Shown here: positions 46,929-55,837 of the stretch, in pieces
Position numbering within the stretch: the stretch's first letter is position 1
Layout of the letters: every line of letters starts with the position of its first letter
DNA from: CAIVVT01 sp963757265
Lineage (GTDB): Bacteria > Acidobacteriota > Terriglobia > Bryobacterales > Bryobacteraceae
Assembly: GCA_963757265.1 (NCBI GenBank)
Contig: CAVWRA010000010.1
Coordinates: 186,001 to 250,000 of the forward strand
Length of the DNA stretch: 64,000 nt
Direction: 5' to 3'
Notes under the pieces: generated by a model
Seen by the model: the letters and a program-made list of their open reading frames with translations, nothing else
The model's database searches: none
Told to the model about the DNA's origin: nothing
Program-made: the position numbers and the translations under genes

Positions 46929-47599
46929 TGCCTTCGACGGCCGCGCCCATCAAGGCGCTGATCTTCGACTTTGACGGAGTGCTGGCCGACACCGAGCCAC
47001 TCCACTGGCAGGCGTGGCGTGAGATCCTGAAATCGTATGGCATCGATCTGAACTGGGAGATCTTCCAGAGAATTTGCGTGGGCCTCTCCGATGCGGAAAT
47101 GTTGAATGAATTATGCAGATTAGCTACGAAGCCTGTCACTCCAGATGAACTGAGGGCCCATTATCCGCGCAAACGAAAGCTGTTTCGGGCTCTCGCAGAG
47201 CGTCAGCCGTTGATCGATCCAGCCTTGATTGATTTACTTAAGTCTATTTCATCCATTAGCTTAGGAATCGTAACTTCAAGTAATGAGGAAGAAATTCTAC
47301 CCATCTTGCTGCAGGCAAAGCTATTGGATTGCATGACAGCAGTTGTTTACGGCAACAACGTAAACCACTACAAACCTCATCCGGAGCCGTATCGCATTGC
47401 ATTGCAACGCCTTGGAGTCGCTCCTGGGGAGGCGGTCGTGTTCGAGGACTCGGCCGCGGGGATGCAGAGCGCCCGGGAGGCCGGCTGCCGGGTGGTTCAG
47501 GTGGTGGACGTGGCGTCAGTCCCAGCACTCGTGCGGGCGGAAGTGGCGGAGATTTTTCCACCGCAGTCCTACTCTTATGGATATACCCCTCAGAAATAG
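46928..47599 (+). CDS. HAD-superfamily phosphatase (beta-PGM-like)
   Basis: 223 residues. ALIFDFDGVLADTEPLH gives the nucleophile and general acid Asp; TSSNEEE, KPHPEPY and VFEDSAAG are HAD motifs II-IV. Resembles beta-phosphoglucomutase/phosphatase types. The middle third (about 47100-47360) is markedly more AT-rich than both ends. Confidence 0.9.
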   Translation: MPSTAAPIKALIFDFDGVLADTEPLHWQAWREILKSYGIDLNWEIFQRICVGLSDAEMLNELCRLATKPVTPDELRAHYPRKRKLFRALAERQPLIDPALIDLLKSISSISLGIVTSSNEEEILPILLQAKLLDCMTAVVYGNNVNHYKPHPEPYRIALQRLGVAPGEAVVFEDSAAGMQSAREAGCRVVQVVDVASVPALVRAEVAEIFPPQSYSYGYTPQK

Positions 47600-47608
47600 G
47601 CAGGTTGT

Positions 47609-48154
47609 ATGAAACGACTTTTTTCCGTTGCGCTGATTGTCACTCTGGCCCTGACGGTGCTTTTTCAGGCAGTGACTAATCATAGGTTATACAATAAGTT
47701 ACGGGATGCCCGGCGTGAACTGCCGGCACTGCATCGGCCGTTTCCGCCGCTGCGGGGAACCACTGGGCTGGGCCTGCCCGCGTCGTTCGATTTTGCCGGT
47801 GCGCATTCGCCGGCTCTGCTGCTAGCCTTTTACCCGGCCTGTCAGTACTGCCAGGAAAACTGGCCTAATTGGAAGGCCATTGCCGCCCGGGCCGCTGCCC
47901 ATGGGATGCGCGTGTACTATGTGAATGTCACGCCCGATCCGGTCTCCAGCCGCTACTGCGCCCAGGTGCAGATTTCATGCGCGGACGTGCTAAATTCTGT
48001 CAGTTCCGATGACATTCTCATGTATCGGCTCGATCGGACACCAATTACTGAGATTATTGACGGCAAGGGACAACTGCTATACCAGGTATCCGGAGTTCTT
48101 GATAAAACGGCGATGGAACGCCTGGAGTCCTTCCTGGCAATCGCTGCGCTCTAG
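47609..48154 (+). CDS. Membrane-anchored redoxin with CxxC
   Basis: 181 residues. N-terminal TM/signal (LFSVALIVTLALTVLFQAV), then a thioredoxin-like fold with FYPACQYCQENW (Cys78 and Cys81, a CxxC after the first strand) and a VYYVNVTPD strand. The cis-Pro loop reads RTPITEIIDGKG. Similar in layout to TlpA/MauD-like periplasmic thiol-disulfide proteins. It is directly before a small six-cysteine secreted peptide. Confidence 0.8.
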   Translation: MKRLFSVALIVTLALTVLFQAVTNHRLYNKLRDARRELPALHRPFPPLRGTTGLGLPASFDFAGAHSPALLLAFYPACQYCQENWPNWKAIAARAAAHGMRVYYVNVTPDPVSSRYCAQVQISCADVLNSVSSDDILMYRLDRTPITEIIDGKGQLLYQVSGVLDKTAMERLESFLAIAAL

Positions 48155-48226
48155 AGCGACCGGTCTGTTCAGAGAATCCGGGGAGCCTGGTCTGCCGCAA
48201 CGAATTGTCCGCAGAGGAGATAATTG

Positions 48227-48463
48227 ATGAAGACTCTCAAACTGTTTTTTGGGGCCGCAGTACTTGCGGTATCTTCCTACATGATGGTTGCCTCAGCTCA
48301 GACCGCCACGAGCGATGACCTCGGTCCTCTCGTCTACGCCTGCAACCACACCATCAACTGCTACACGCAGGACAACGACTGTAGCCAAAAGGGCGTGTTC
48401 ATGGCCTGCGTTTGCAATAACAAGACGAACACTTGCTACGTCAACAATCAGGGGGGGAATTAG
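48227..48463 (+). CDS. Small secreted six-cysteine peptide
   Basis: 78 residues; signal peptide to about residue 24 (VASAQ). The ~54-residue mature peptide has Cys at 39, 45, 52, 61, 63 and 70, enough for three disulfides, in an EGF/knottin-like spacing. AGAGGAGA lies 7 bases before the ATG. Immediately downstream of a CxxC redoxin gene. No family recognised; function unknown. Confidence 0.75.
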   Translation: MKTLKLFFGAAVLAVSSYMMVASAQTATSDDLGPLVYACNHTINCYTQDNDCSQKGVFMACVCNNKTNTCYVNNQGGN

Positions 48464-48486
48464 TCGGAGAGGGGCATAGTCAGTGA

Positions 48487-48520
48487 GGGGGAGCCCGGGG
48501 AATCGGCCGGGCCTGTCCCC
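48487..48520 (+). terminator. GC-rich terminator-like hairpin
   Basis: Nested stems GGGG and GCCCGG pair with CCGGGC and CCCC around an 8-base loop, 24 bp after the peptide gene stop. The T-run is weak. Confidence 0.5.
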
Positions 48521-48684
48521 TCCGTTGTGATTTCTGATAATCGATATTATGTAAACTAACGGAGCTGGGAGATGAACCGCCAGCGCAGCGGTTGCAGTCC
48601 AGGCCATCGTCAATCTCCCATTGGTCAAATTCGCCATTGAGTCCCTTTTCCCTGCTTCCTAAATCGTCGTGGGAAGAACCGCAC

Positions 48685-48708
48685 AACCGCTCCTTGCAGT
48701 CGCGGCTC
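48685..48708 (-). repeat. REP-like hairpin, cluster D (single, inverted)
   Basis: One copy of the AGCCGCGACTG..AGGAGCGGTT unit, in the opposite orientation to the other three clusters. Confidence 0.65.
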
Positions 48709-48894
48709 CGTCAAACCCTCCCGTCCGGATGCAACATCCTCAACAACCAGGCTGCGAGTTCCGGTTGCCCAGGATCCGCCGTTTGCGCCAACCCCTTGCG
48801 GCGACACTCCAAATAGTTGAAGTTTCAACCAACGCAAGAACCATTCCCCGCGTCTACTCGATACGATAGGGATTCACGGCTGGGAAGCCGATGA

Positions 48895-50043
48895 ATGCGT
48901 CCCGATATCCGATATCGATTCCATTTGTCCGCATTGCAAGCGCCAACCGCGCCGCGCCGCGGGCGCCTCGCCGCGGGCGTGGCGATACTGGCGGCGCTGA
49001 TTTCCCTCCCCGGCTGCTCCCGCGCCGTTGACGGGGTTCCGGCTGAGAGCATAGCCGCCTCCCCGGAAAAGCCCCTCTCCGCGCCGTCAGCGGTGGCCCA
49101 ACAGGCGCGGACCATCCGCGCCACCGGTCTGATCCTGGCTCTCGAGTCCCAGATGATTCGCGTCCCGCAGCTCTCCGGGACCGGCATCCGGCTCACCGTA
49201 ACCAAAATCATCTCCAACGGCGTCAAGGTCTCGAAAGACGAAATCCTGGCCGAGTTCGACGCCACTTCCCTTGTGGACGCCGAACGCGACGCCAAAGCCA
49301 AGCTCGACGACCTTACCCATCAGTTGGATCAGAAGAAGGCCCAGGTGGCCAGCGATGACGCGACCCGAGTCTCCCTGATCCGAACCGCCGAGGCGGATCT
49401 GGAAAAGGCTGAGCTACAACTCCGCAAGGGTCCGATCCTGAGCGAAATCGATCGTCTCAAGAACGAAGCACGCGCCGACTACGCCCGGCAGCGCCTGGCC
49501 AGTCTCCGAAAGTCCGACGAATTCCACAAGCGCGCCGAAGCGGCCATGGTTCGGATCCAGGAGCTGAAAGCCGATCGCCAGAAGGTGACCCTGGAACGAA
49601 CCCGTTCGAATCTCGAAAAACTGCAGATCCGCGCGCCCCAGGATGGCATGGTGGCGCTGGAAAACACGTGGCGCAGCGGGTCCATGGGGCCGGCGCGCGA
49701 GGGCGACGATCTCTATCCGGGCATGCCGCTGATCAAGATTTTCAATCCCGAGCACATGGTGGTGGAGGCCACCGTGAACGAACCCGATGTCGCCTGGCTG
49801 GGCAAAGCGTCGCACACGCGCCTCTATCTGGACGCCTATCCCGGTGCGGTCTTCGACGCGGATCTCGAATCGGCGAGTCCCGTGGCCACCAGCGGATTCG
49901 ACACGCCGGTGCGCGCCTTCACCGCGATCTTCCGGATCCGGCAACAGGACCCCAGGCTGCTGCCCGATCTCTCCGCCGCCCTGGAAATCGGGACCTCTCC
50001 GGACGCGGCGGCGGGCGCCGCGAAGACCCCTGGAGGAACATGA
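48895..50043 (+). CDS. Periplasmic adaptor lipoprotein (HlyD family), 1 of 3
   Basis: 382 residues. Lipobox LISLPGCS around Cys41. Short N-terminal barrel region, coiled coil (about residues 120-260, ELKADRQKVTLERTRSNLEKLQ) and then a beta-barrel part (VVEATVNEPDVAWLGK). First of three adaptor genes; 4-bp ATGA overlap with the next. The upstream spacer (48464-48894) has no clear promoter. Confidence 0.85.
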   Translation: MRPDIRYRFHLSALQAPTAPRRGRLAAGVAILAALISLPGCSRAVDGVPAESIAASPEKPLSAPSAVAQQARTIRATGLILALESQMIRVPQLSGTGIRLTVTKIISNGVKVSKDEILAEFDATSLVDAERDAKAKLDDLTHQLDQKKAQVASDDATRVSLIRTAEADLEKAELQLRKGPILSEIDRLKNEARADYARQRLASLRKSDEFHKRAEAAMVRIQELKADRQKVTLERTRSNLEKLQIRAPQDGMVALENTWRSGSMGPAREGDDLYPGMPLIKIFNPEHMVVEATVNEPDVAWLGKASHTRLYLDAYPGAVFDADLESASPVATSGFDTPVRAFTAIFRIRQQDPRLLPDLSAALEIGTSPDAAAGAAKTPGGT

Positions 50044-51350
50044 GCGCCACCGCGCTTCCCTTCCCGACAACGCGGCTCCGCCGGGCGGCCTCGTGGCTGG
50101 CCGGCGCATTGGTCCTGGTGCTGGCGGGCGTGCTGGCGATTCACTTCCTGCGGCCCGCGGCCGCCGCGCCTGTTTCAACCGTTCCGACCGCTGTGGCGCG
50201 CAAGGGCGAGTTTCTGGTGATCGTCACCTGCCGCGGCGAGCTCGAGGCCAACCATTCCGTGCAGCTCAACGCGCCTTTCAATGTCCCCAACCTGCAGATT
50301 GTCTGGCTCGCCGCACAGGGTGCAGCGGTGAAGGCCGGCGACAGGATTGTGCGCTTCGATGCCAGTGCCGCGGAGCGGCAGTTGAAGGAGCAGGAGGCCG
50401 CTCTCAAGCAGGCCCAGGCGTCGCTTGATCAGGCCATCGCCGAGGGACGCATCAAGGCCGAGCAGGACAAGCTCGAACTCGCGTCGCTCAAACAGGCCGC
50501 CGAAAAGGCCCGCCTCGAAGCCTCGAAAAAAGAGATCGTCAGCGCCATTCAGGGCGAGGAGAACCGGATCGATCTGGGTCTGGCCGAGGAGAAGGTGAAG
50601 GTGCAGCAGGCCACCGTCGAGCTGAACCTGGCCTCGACCCGCTCTAACATCGCATCGCTCGAGAGCCAGCGTAATAAGGCCCGGGACGAAGTCGAGCTGA
50701 CCCGCAGCCGCCTCGCAAAGATGGAACTCAAGACGCCCGCGGCGGGTGTTGTCAACCTGCTGGTGAACCAGTCGCAGGGGTGGTTCAATGCCAAGCCTTT
50801 CAAGGTCGGTGACAGCGTCTGGCCGGGCGTCGGCATCGCCGAAATTCCAGACCTTGCCAGCCTGCGCCTGAAGGGCAAGGCAGAGGAGATCGACCGTGGC
50901 CGGATGGTCGTCGCCCAGGCGGCGCGCGTCGTTCTCGACCCGTTCCCCGAAAAGACCTTTCTGGGGCAGTTGGAGTCCATCTCCCCGCTGGCGGAGGCGA
51001 CGTTCGAATGGCCGCCTGCGCGGACCTTCCGCGTGATGGCCTCGCTGGGGTCGGCTGACGATCGCCTGCGCCCGGGCATGAACGGGCGCATGGACGTCAT
51101 CGTGGACCGCATCCCCGATGCGATCAGCGTCCCGGCCAAGGCGATTTTCGCGCACGACGGCCGGCCCGTGGTCCTGGAGCCCGGCAAACAGGGATTGCGG
51201 CGCGTGCGGGTCGAGATCCTGGCCCGCAACCCCGACGAGGTTGCGATCCGCGGGGTTGAAGCCGGCACGCAGGTCGCGCTGGTGGACGTTCTGGCCGCCG
51301 AAGAGAACAAGAAGAGCCAGGGCAAGGGCTTCGAGGTGAAGGCCAGGTGA
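50040..51350 (+). CDS. Periplasmic adaptor (HlyD family), 2 of 3
   Basis: 436 residues, TM anchor at about 20-40 (LAGALVLVLAGVLAIHFL). Biotinyl-lipoyl-like halves flank a long coiled coil (about residues 110-230, EQEAALKQAQASLDQAIAEGR). Barrel and membrane-proximal parts follow (GMNGRMDVIVDRIPDAISVP). TGGAGG precedes the ATG, which overlaps the stop of adaptor 1. Confidence 0.88.
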   Translation: MSATALPFPTTRLRRAASWLAGALVLVLAGVLAIHFLRPAAAAPVSTVPTAVARKGEFLVIVTCRGELEANHSVQLNAPFNVPNLQIVWLAAQGAAVKAGDRIVRFDASAAERQLKEQEAALKQAQASLDQAIAEGRIKAEQDKLELASLKQAAEKARLEASKKEIVSAIQGEENRIDLGLAEEKVKVQQATVELNLASTRSNIASLESQRNKARDEVELTRSRLAKMELKTPAAGVVNLLVNQSQGWFNAKPFKVGDSVWPGVGIAEIPDLASLRLKGKAEEIDRGRMVVAQAARVVLDPFPEKTFLGQLESISPLAEATFEWPPARTFRVMASLGSADDRLRPGMNGRMDVIVDRIPDAISVPAKAIFAHDGRPVVLEPGKQGLRRVRVEILARNPDEVAIRGVEAGTQVALVDVLAAEENKKSQGKGFEVKAR

Positions 51351-52639
51351 GGCTTCTCGGCAAGGTTCTGCCCCTGGCCTGCGCCGTGCTTGTGCTCGGC
51401 GCGCTGGCTCTCCTGGCGCCGCGGTTCTACAAGCTTCTCGCGCCAGCTTCGGCGGCCGTTACGCCGACCACGCGGGTGCGGCGCGGCGACGTGGTATTCA
51501 CCGTGTATGCCAACGGCACTTTGCAGGGCGGCAATTCGAAAATGGTGGTGGCGCCGATGACGGGCAGCAATTCGCTGACCATCACGGAGCTGGGCAAGGC
51601 GGGCGAGCTGGTGCATGCAGGCGACGTCGTCGCCCGTTTCGACACCACCGAGGAGACCTACAAGCTGCGCGAGGCCCAGGCCGACATGGACGAGGCCGAG
51701 CAGCAGGTGATTCAGGCCGAAGCCGAGGCCGCGGCCAAGGAAGAGGAGCTCACGAGCGAGCTGATCACCGCCCGCGGCGACCTGAGGGATGCCGAATTGG
51801 AGGCCCGCCGCAACCCCCTGCTGGCCGCCATCACCGCCCGCCAGAACGAACTGGCTGTCGAAGGCGCCCGCGTCCGCCTGGCCAAGCTGGAGCACGATTA
51901 TCCCGAGCGCAAAGCCGCCGCCAAGGCCAGCATCAATATCCAGCAGGCGGCCCGCGAGAAAGCCAAAATACAGGTCGAGATGGCACAGCGCAATATCGAC
52001 ATGATGAGCGTCAAAGCCACCGCCAGCGGCTACATCAACGTGGAAAAGAACATGAATCAGAACATGTGGTACAGCGGCATGACGTTGCCCCTGTACCAGG
52101 TCGGCGACCAGACTCGCGCCGGCATGGCCGTGGCCCAGATCCCCGATATGAGCCATTGGGAAGTGGCCGCGGAAGTCGCCGAAACCGACCGCGGCCACCT
52201 GTCGATCGGGCAGCCCGCCGAGGTCCACGTCATCGCCTTGCCCAACCGCACGTTCAAGGCCCGAGTCAAGGATCTGGGCGGGACGACGGGGAACTTCTGG
52301 GAACGCCACTTCGAATGCCGCCTGGCCTTGGCGGACCCGGTCCCGGAACTTCGCCCCGGCATGAGCGTGCGCATCCTCATCACTACCGAAACCCTCAAGG
52401 ACGCGCTGTGGCTGCCGGCCCAGGCGCTGTTTGAAAGCGATGGCCGCACGTACGCTTACCTGCGCGGCGGCCAAGGCTTCTCGAGGAAGGACGTCCAGCT
52501 GGTGCGCCGCAGTGAGAGCAAAGTCGTGGTCACCGGTCTGAAGGAGGGTGACGAGGTCTCCCTGGCCAGCCCCGACCAGCAGGAGGCCGGCTCGAAGAAG
52601 AGCGGCGCGGGCAACGCCGCCAAGGCAGTCGCCAAGTGA
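51347..52639 (+). CDS. Periplasmic adaptor (HlyD family), 3 of 3
   Basis: 430 residues, GTG start overlapping adaptor 2 by 4 bp. N-terminal TM anchor (LPLACAVLVLGALALLAP), coiled coil around residues 100-200 (EAEQQVIQAEAEAAAKEEEL) and barrel domain with PGMSVRILITTETLKDALWLPA. Overlaps the permease gene by 4 bp. Confidence 0.88.
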   Translation: MRLLGKVLPLACAVLVLGALALLAPRFYKLLAPASAAVTPTTRVRRGDVVFTVYANGTLQGGNSKMVVAPMTGSNSLTITELGKAGELVHAGDVVARFDTTEETYKLREAQADMDEAEQQVIQAEAEAAAKEEELTSELITARGDLRDAELEARRNPLLAAITARQNELAVEGARVRLAKLEHDYPERKAAAKASINIQQAAREKAKIQVEMAQRNIDMMSVKATASGYINVEKNMNQNMWYSGMTLPLYQVGDQTRAGMAVAQIPDMSHWEVAAEVAETDRGHLSIGQPAEVHVIALPNRTFKARVKDLGGTTGNFWERHFECRLALADPVPELRPGMSVRILITTETLKDALWLPAQALFESDGRTYAYLRGGQGFSRKDVQLVRRSESKVVVTGLKEGDEVSLASPDQQEAGSKKSGAGNAAKAVAK

Positions 52640-53928
52640 GTACCGCGCTCCCTCCCCTGCCCCCCTCCTCGGCGGGCCGCGCCAGGCGCGGCCTGTTCAG
52701 CGATCTGGCCGAGGCGTTCAACAATCTGCGGGCGCAGAAGACCCGCACGTTCCTCACCGCGCTGGGCATCGTGTTCGGCGTCGGTTCCGTGATCGGCATG
52801 CTGGCCATCGGCGCCGGCGCACGCGAGCAGTCGCTCGAGTTCATCGAACGCCTGGGCGTGCGTAACATCCTGGTCGAATCCGTTCCCATGAACAGCGCCG
52901 AGGAGCGCCAGCAGCGGCGCAAGGTATCGCCCGGCCTGACCGAACGCGACGTGCGCATCCTGGAGTCGAATATCGATGGACTGGAGATCCTCTCGCCGCG
53001 CCGCTCGCTGCACCCGGCGCGCGTGCTGCCCAAGCCTGCCGGCCCCATTCCGGAGCTATTCGGCGTGCGCCCGTCCTACGAGAAGATCCACAACCTGAGA
53101 GTCGACGAAGGACGATTCCTGAGCCCCGCCGACGACGATTCGAGCTCCCCAATGTGCGTGCTCGGCGCCCTGGCCAAGGTCAACCTGCTGGGCTACGGCA
53201 GCGCTCTGGGGCATTTCGTCAAAGTGAACGATAGCTGGCTGCAGGTGGTGGGCGTGCTGGGCGAGCAGCTCAGCGAAGGCGCCGCCCAGGGCGGCCGCAC
53301 GACCGATCTCAACAGCACGATCTTCATCCCTCTGAACACCTTCAAGTACCGCTTTTGGGATACCAACAGCGACATGAAGGATGATCTCGACGGCGTCGAT
53401 CTGCGTCTGAAAGCCGGCCAGGACAGCGTCACCACGGCCAAGATCGTCACTGCCGTGCTCAACTCCACCCATCACAACGCCGACGATTTCACGGTCACCA
53501 TTCCGGCCGCGCTGTTGGAGCAACAGCAGCGCACCCAGACCATCTTCACATACGTCATGGTGGCCATTGCCGCCATCTCGCTGCTGGTGGGCGGCATCGG
53601 CATCATGAACATCGTGCTGGCCACCGTCATGGAGCGCACGCGCGAGATCGGCGTCCGCCGCGCGATGGGCGCCCGCAAGTCGGACATCATCCGCCAGTTC
53701 CTCACCGAATCGGTGCTCATCTCCCTGTCCGGCGGATTGCTGGGCATCGCCTTCGGTTTCTTCCTTTCGTGGTGCATCGCCCTAGCCGCCGAATGGAAGA
53801 CCATCGTCACCATCGGCTCGGTCGTGGTCGCGTTTGGCGTCTCCGCGGCCGTGGGTGTGCTGTTTGGAATCTACCCGGCTTACAAGGCCGCGCAGATCGA
53901 TCCGATTGAGGCGCTGCGCTATGAGTAA
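52636..53928 (+). CDS. MacB-type ABC permease (no ATPase domain)
   Basis: 430 residues. N-terminal TM (FLTALGIVFGVGSVIGMLAIG), large periplasmic MacB_PCD domain, then the FtsX-type domain with three C-terminal TMs (GGIGIMNIVLATVMERTREIGVRRAMGA). Typical MacB carries an N-terminal ATPase domain, which is absent here, and no separate ATPase gene is in the operon. GTG start. Presumably an ATPase acts from elsewhere in the genome. Confidence 0.88.
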   Translation: MSTALPPLPPSSAGRARRGLFSDLAEAFNNLRAQKTRTFLTALGIVFGVGSVIGMLAIGAGAREQSLEFIERLGVRNILVESVPMNSAEERQQRRKVSPGLTERDVRILESNIDGLEILSPRRSLHPARVLPKPAGPIPELFGVRPSYEKIHNLRVDEGRFLSPADDDSSSPMCVLGALAKVNLLGYGSALGHFVKVNDSWLQVVGVLGEQLSEGAAQGGRTTDLNSTIFIPLNTFKYRFWDTNSDMKDDLDGVDLRLKAGQDSVTTAKIVTAVLNSTHHNADDFTVTIPAALLEQQQRTQTIFTYVMVAIAAISLLVGGIGIMNIVLATVMERTREIGVRRAMGARKSDIIRQFLTESVLISLSGGLLGIAFGFFLSWCIALAAEWKTIVTIGSVVVAFGVSAAVGVLFGIYPAYKAAQIDPIEALRYE

Positions 53929-53998
53929 GCCGCGCCGGGGCGGAACTTCGCCCGGCCGTTTTGTTGCCGCGCATCGCTTAATGACACAGGTCCAATTC

Positions 53999-55660
53999 AT
54001 GCATCCGACTCGATACTTGGCACTTCTTTTTCTCGGGTCCGCCCTGGCGCTGGCGCAGTCCCAGGCTACCGCCGCCGGCCCGCAGGCCGATTCCCATGCC
54101 CCCTGGCTGGGCACGACAGCCTGGTTTCGCAAGACCTTTTTCTATGACAACGTGCGCGTCACCCTGCGCGCGCCCACCGGCCTCGGCGACCTGGTCGCCG
54201 AGGGTCAACTGCACCTGTCCCTCAAGAACTACCTCGACCTGGTAATGGCCAACAACACCGATGTCGAGATCCAGCGGCTGCAGCTCGAATATCCCAAGGA
54301 CGCCATCCAGCGCGCGGCTGCGATTTTCGACCCCTTCCTTTCAAGTTCATTCTCAGCTACTCGCGCCAAATCGCCGACGACAAACGAGTTACAAGGCGCG
54401 AGCGTGCTCTCCACGCTGATGCAGCCGTTCGACGTCAGCGTCTCCGAAACGCTGCCCACCGGCACGCAGGTCAGCGCGTCCTTGTCAACTTCCAAGACTT
54501 CAACCAACAGCGGCTTTTACTTTTACAACCCGGCCTACTCCACCGGCTTGAGTTTCGGTTTCACCCAGCCGCTGCTGCGCGGCCGCGGCATCGCCGTGAC
54601 GCGCCTGCCCATCACCATCGCCAAGGCGCAGCGCCGCGCCGCGGACTTCGCCTTCCGCAATCAGCTCATTGGGATGCTCTCCGCTGCCGAGAACGCCTAC
54701 TGGGATGTGGTCAGCGCGCGCGAACATGTGACCGTTCAGCAGCAGTCGCTCAACCTGGCCGACCAGACGCTGAAGCGCATGCATCGCGAAGTGGAGCTGG
54801 GCGCGACTTCGCCGCTCGAGATCTTCCAGTCCGAACAGCAGTACGCCACCGCCAAGCTGAACCTGGCGCAAGCTGAATTCGTGGTCCGGCAGGCCGAGGA
54901 CGTTCTGCGCCGCCAGATGGGCGTGGATCTCATGCCCGATTTCCGCAATCTGCCGATCGTGCTGACCGAATCTGTCGCGCCGCAAATCGACGAATCGCCG
55001 ATCGATCGCGAGAAGCTGGTCGATCTGGCCCTGCAGGCGCGCCCGGATCTGGCCAATATCCGCGTCGCCGGCGAGGTGACCGATCTGCAAATCCGCAATG
55101 CCGTCGAGAATCTCAAGCCGCAGTTGAATCTGAGCGGCGGCTATACCACCAGCGGCATCGGCGGGACCTACTATCCGACCAGCGGCGGCGCCGCGCCGGT
55201 GCCCGGCGGCCTCACCGATGCCTTCGGTCAGATGTTCGGCTTTGGTTTTCCCACCTGGCAGTTCAGCCTGTCCCTCAACCTGCCTCTGCGCGACCGCGCC
55301 GGCGCGGCCAACCTCGCCGACTCAGTCGCCGGCAAGCGCATCAATCTGCTCACCCAGCGCAACGCCGAGCAGCAGATCCGCCAGGACGTCCTCACGGCCG
55401 TCACGCAACTCGAGAGCAGCCGCGCCAGCGTCAAGCTGGCCCAGATCGCCGTGGATTACGCCGTCAAGCGCGTCGATGCCGACCAGCAGCGCTACGAGCT
55501 GGGCGTCATCACAGTCTTCTTTCTGCTCACGTCGCAGACCGACCTGACCACGGCGCGTTCCAGTCTGGTCGATCAGATCGTGCTATACCGACGCAACGTC
55601 CTGAATCTGCAGCAGCGCCTCGGCACGCTGCTGGCCGACAAGGGCATCGTGGTGCAGTAG
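53999..55660 (+). CDS. TolC-like outer-membrane channel
   Basis: 553 residues. Signal peptide MHPTRYLALLFLGSALALAQS. Two OEP repeats with long alpha-hairpins; repeated LNLAQAEFVVRQAEDVLRRQMG and LPLRDRAGAANLADSVAG-like turns mark the second half of each repeat. ATG 53999 is preferred for its signal peptide; two in-frame starts upstream extend it. Last gene of the efflux operon. Confidence 0.88.
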   Translation: MHPTRYLALLFLGSALALAQSQATAAGPQADSHAPWLGTTAWFRKTFFYDNVRVTLRAPTGLGDLVAEGQLHLSLKNYLDLVMANNTDVEIQRLQLEYPKDAIQRAAAIFDPFLSSSFSATRAKSPTTNELQGASVLSTLMQPFDVSVSETLPTGTQVSASLSTSKTSTNSGFYFYNPAYSTGLSFGFTQPLLRGRGIAVTRLPITIAKAQRRAADFAFRNQLIGMLSAAENAYWDVVSAREHVTVQQQSLNLADQTLKRMHREVELGATSPLEIFQSEQQYATAKLNLAQAEFVVRQAEDVLRRQMGVDLMPDFRNLPIVLTESVAPQIDESPIDREKLVDLALQARPDLANIRVAGEVTDLQIRNAVENLKPQLNLSGGYTTSGIGGTYYPTSGGAAPVPGGLTDAFGQMFGFGFPTWQFSLSLNLPLRDRAGAANLADSVAGKRINLLTQRNAEQQIRQDVLTAVTQLESSRASVKLAQIAVDYAVKRVDADQQRYELGVITVFFLLTSQTDLTTARSSLVDQIVLYRRNVLNLQQRLGTLLADKGIVVQ

Positions 55661-55758
55661 GCCGCGGCCCGGATTTCTCGAGAAGATCTGTCTGGCAAAG
55701 CCCGCGGTTACGATCTGCTCGGAAGGAATTCGACCAACTTGTAGCTGATCAGTACGGC

Positions 55759-55797
55759 AAAAAAATGGCCCGCCTCCGCGTGGGAGAACGGGCCTGA
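55759..55797 (-). terminator. Rho-independent terminator of the FecR-like gene
   Basis: On the minus strand a GGCCCG..CGGGCC stem with an inner CTCC/GGAG pair (55767-55794) is followed by seven Ts (55759-55765). 40 bp past the stop of the FecR-like gene. Confidence 0.8.
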
Positions 55798-55837
55798 GGG
55801 AAGAAGAAGCGATGGATTGCTGTCTGTCGCGGATTTC

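Larger units (their letters stand above)
48464..48894. other. 431-bp spacer with terminator and REP copy
   Basis: A hairpin (GCCCGG..CCGGGC inside GGGG..CCCC, 48487-48520) follows the Cys-rich peptide gene. An inverted copy of the REP-like unit is at 48685-48708. No gene supported. Confidence 0.5.

Noticed and set aside
50549..52474. 641-codon minus-strand ORF across two adaptor genes
   Set aside because: Antisense shadow crossing two real genes with no domain.
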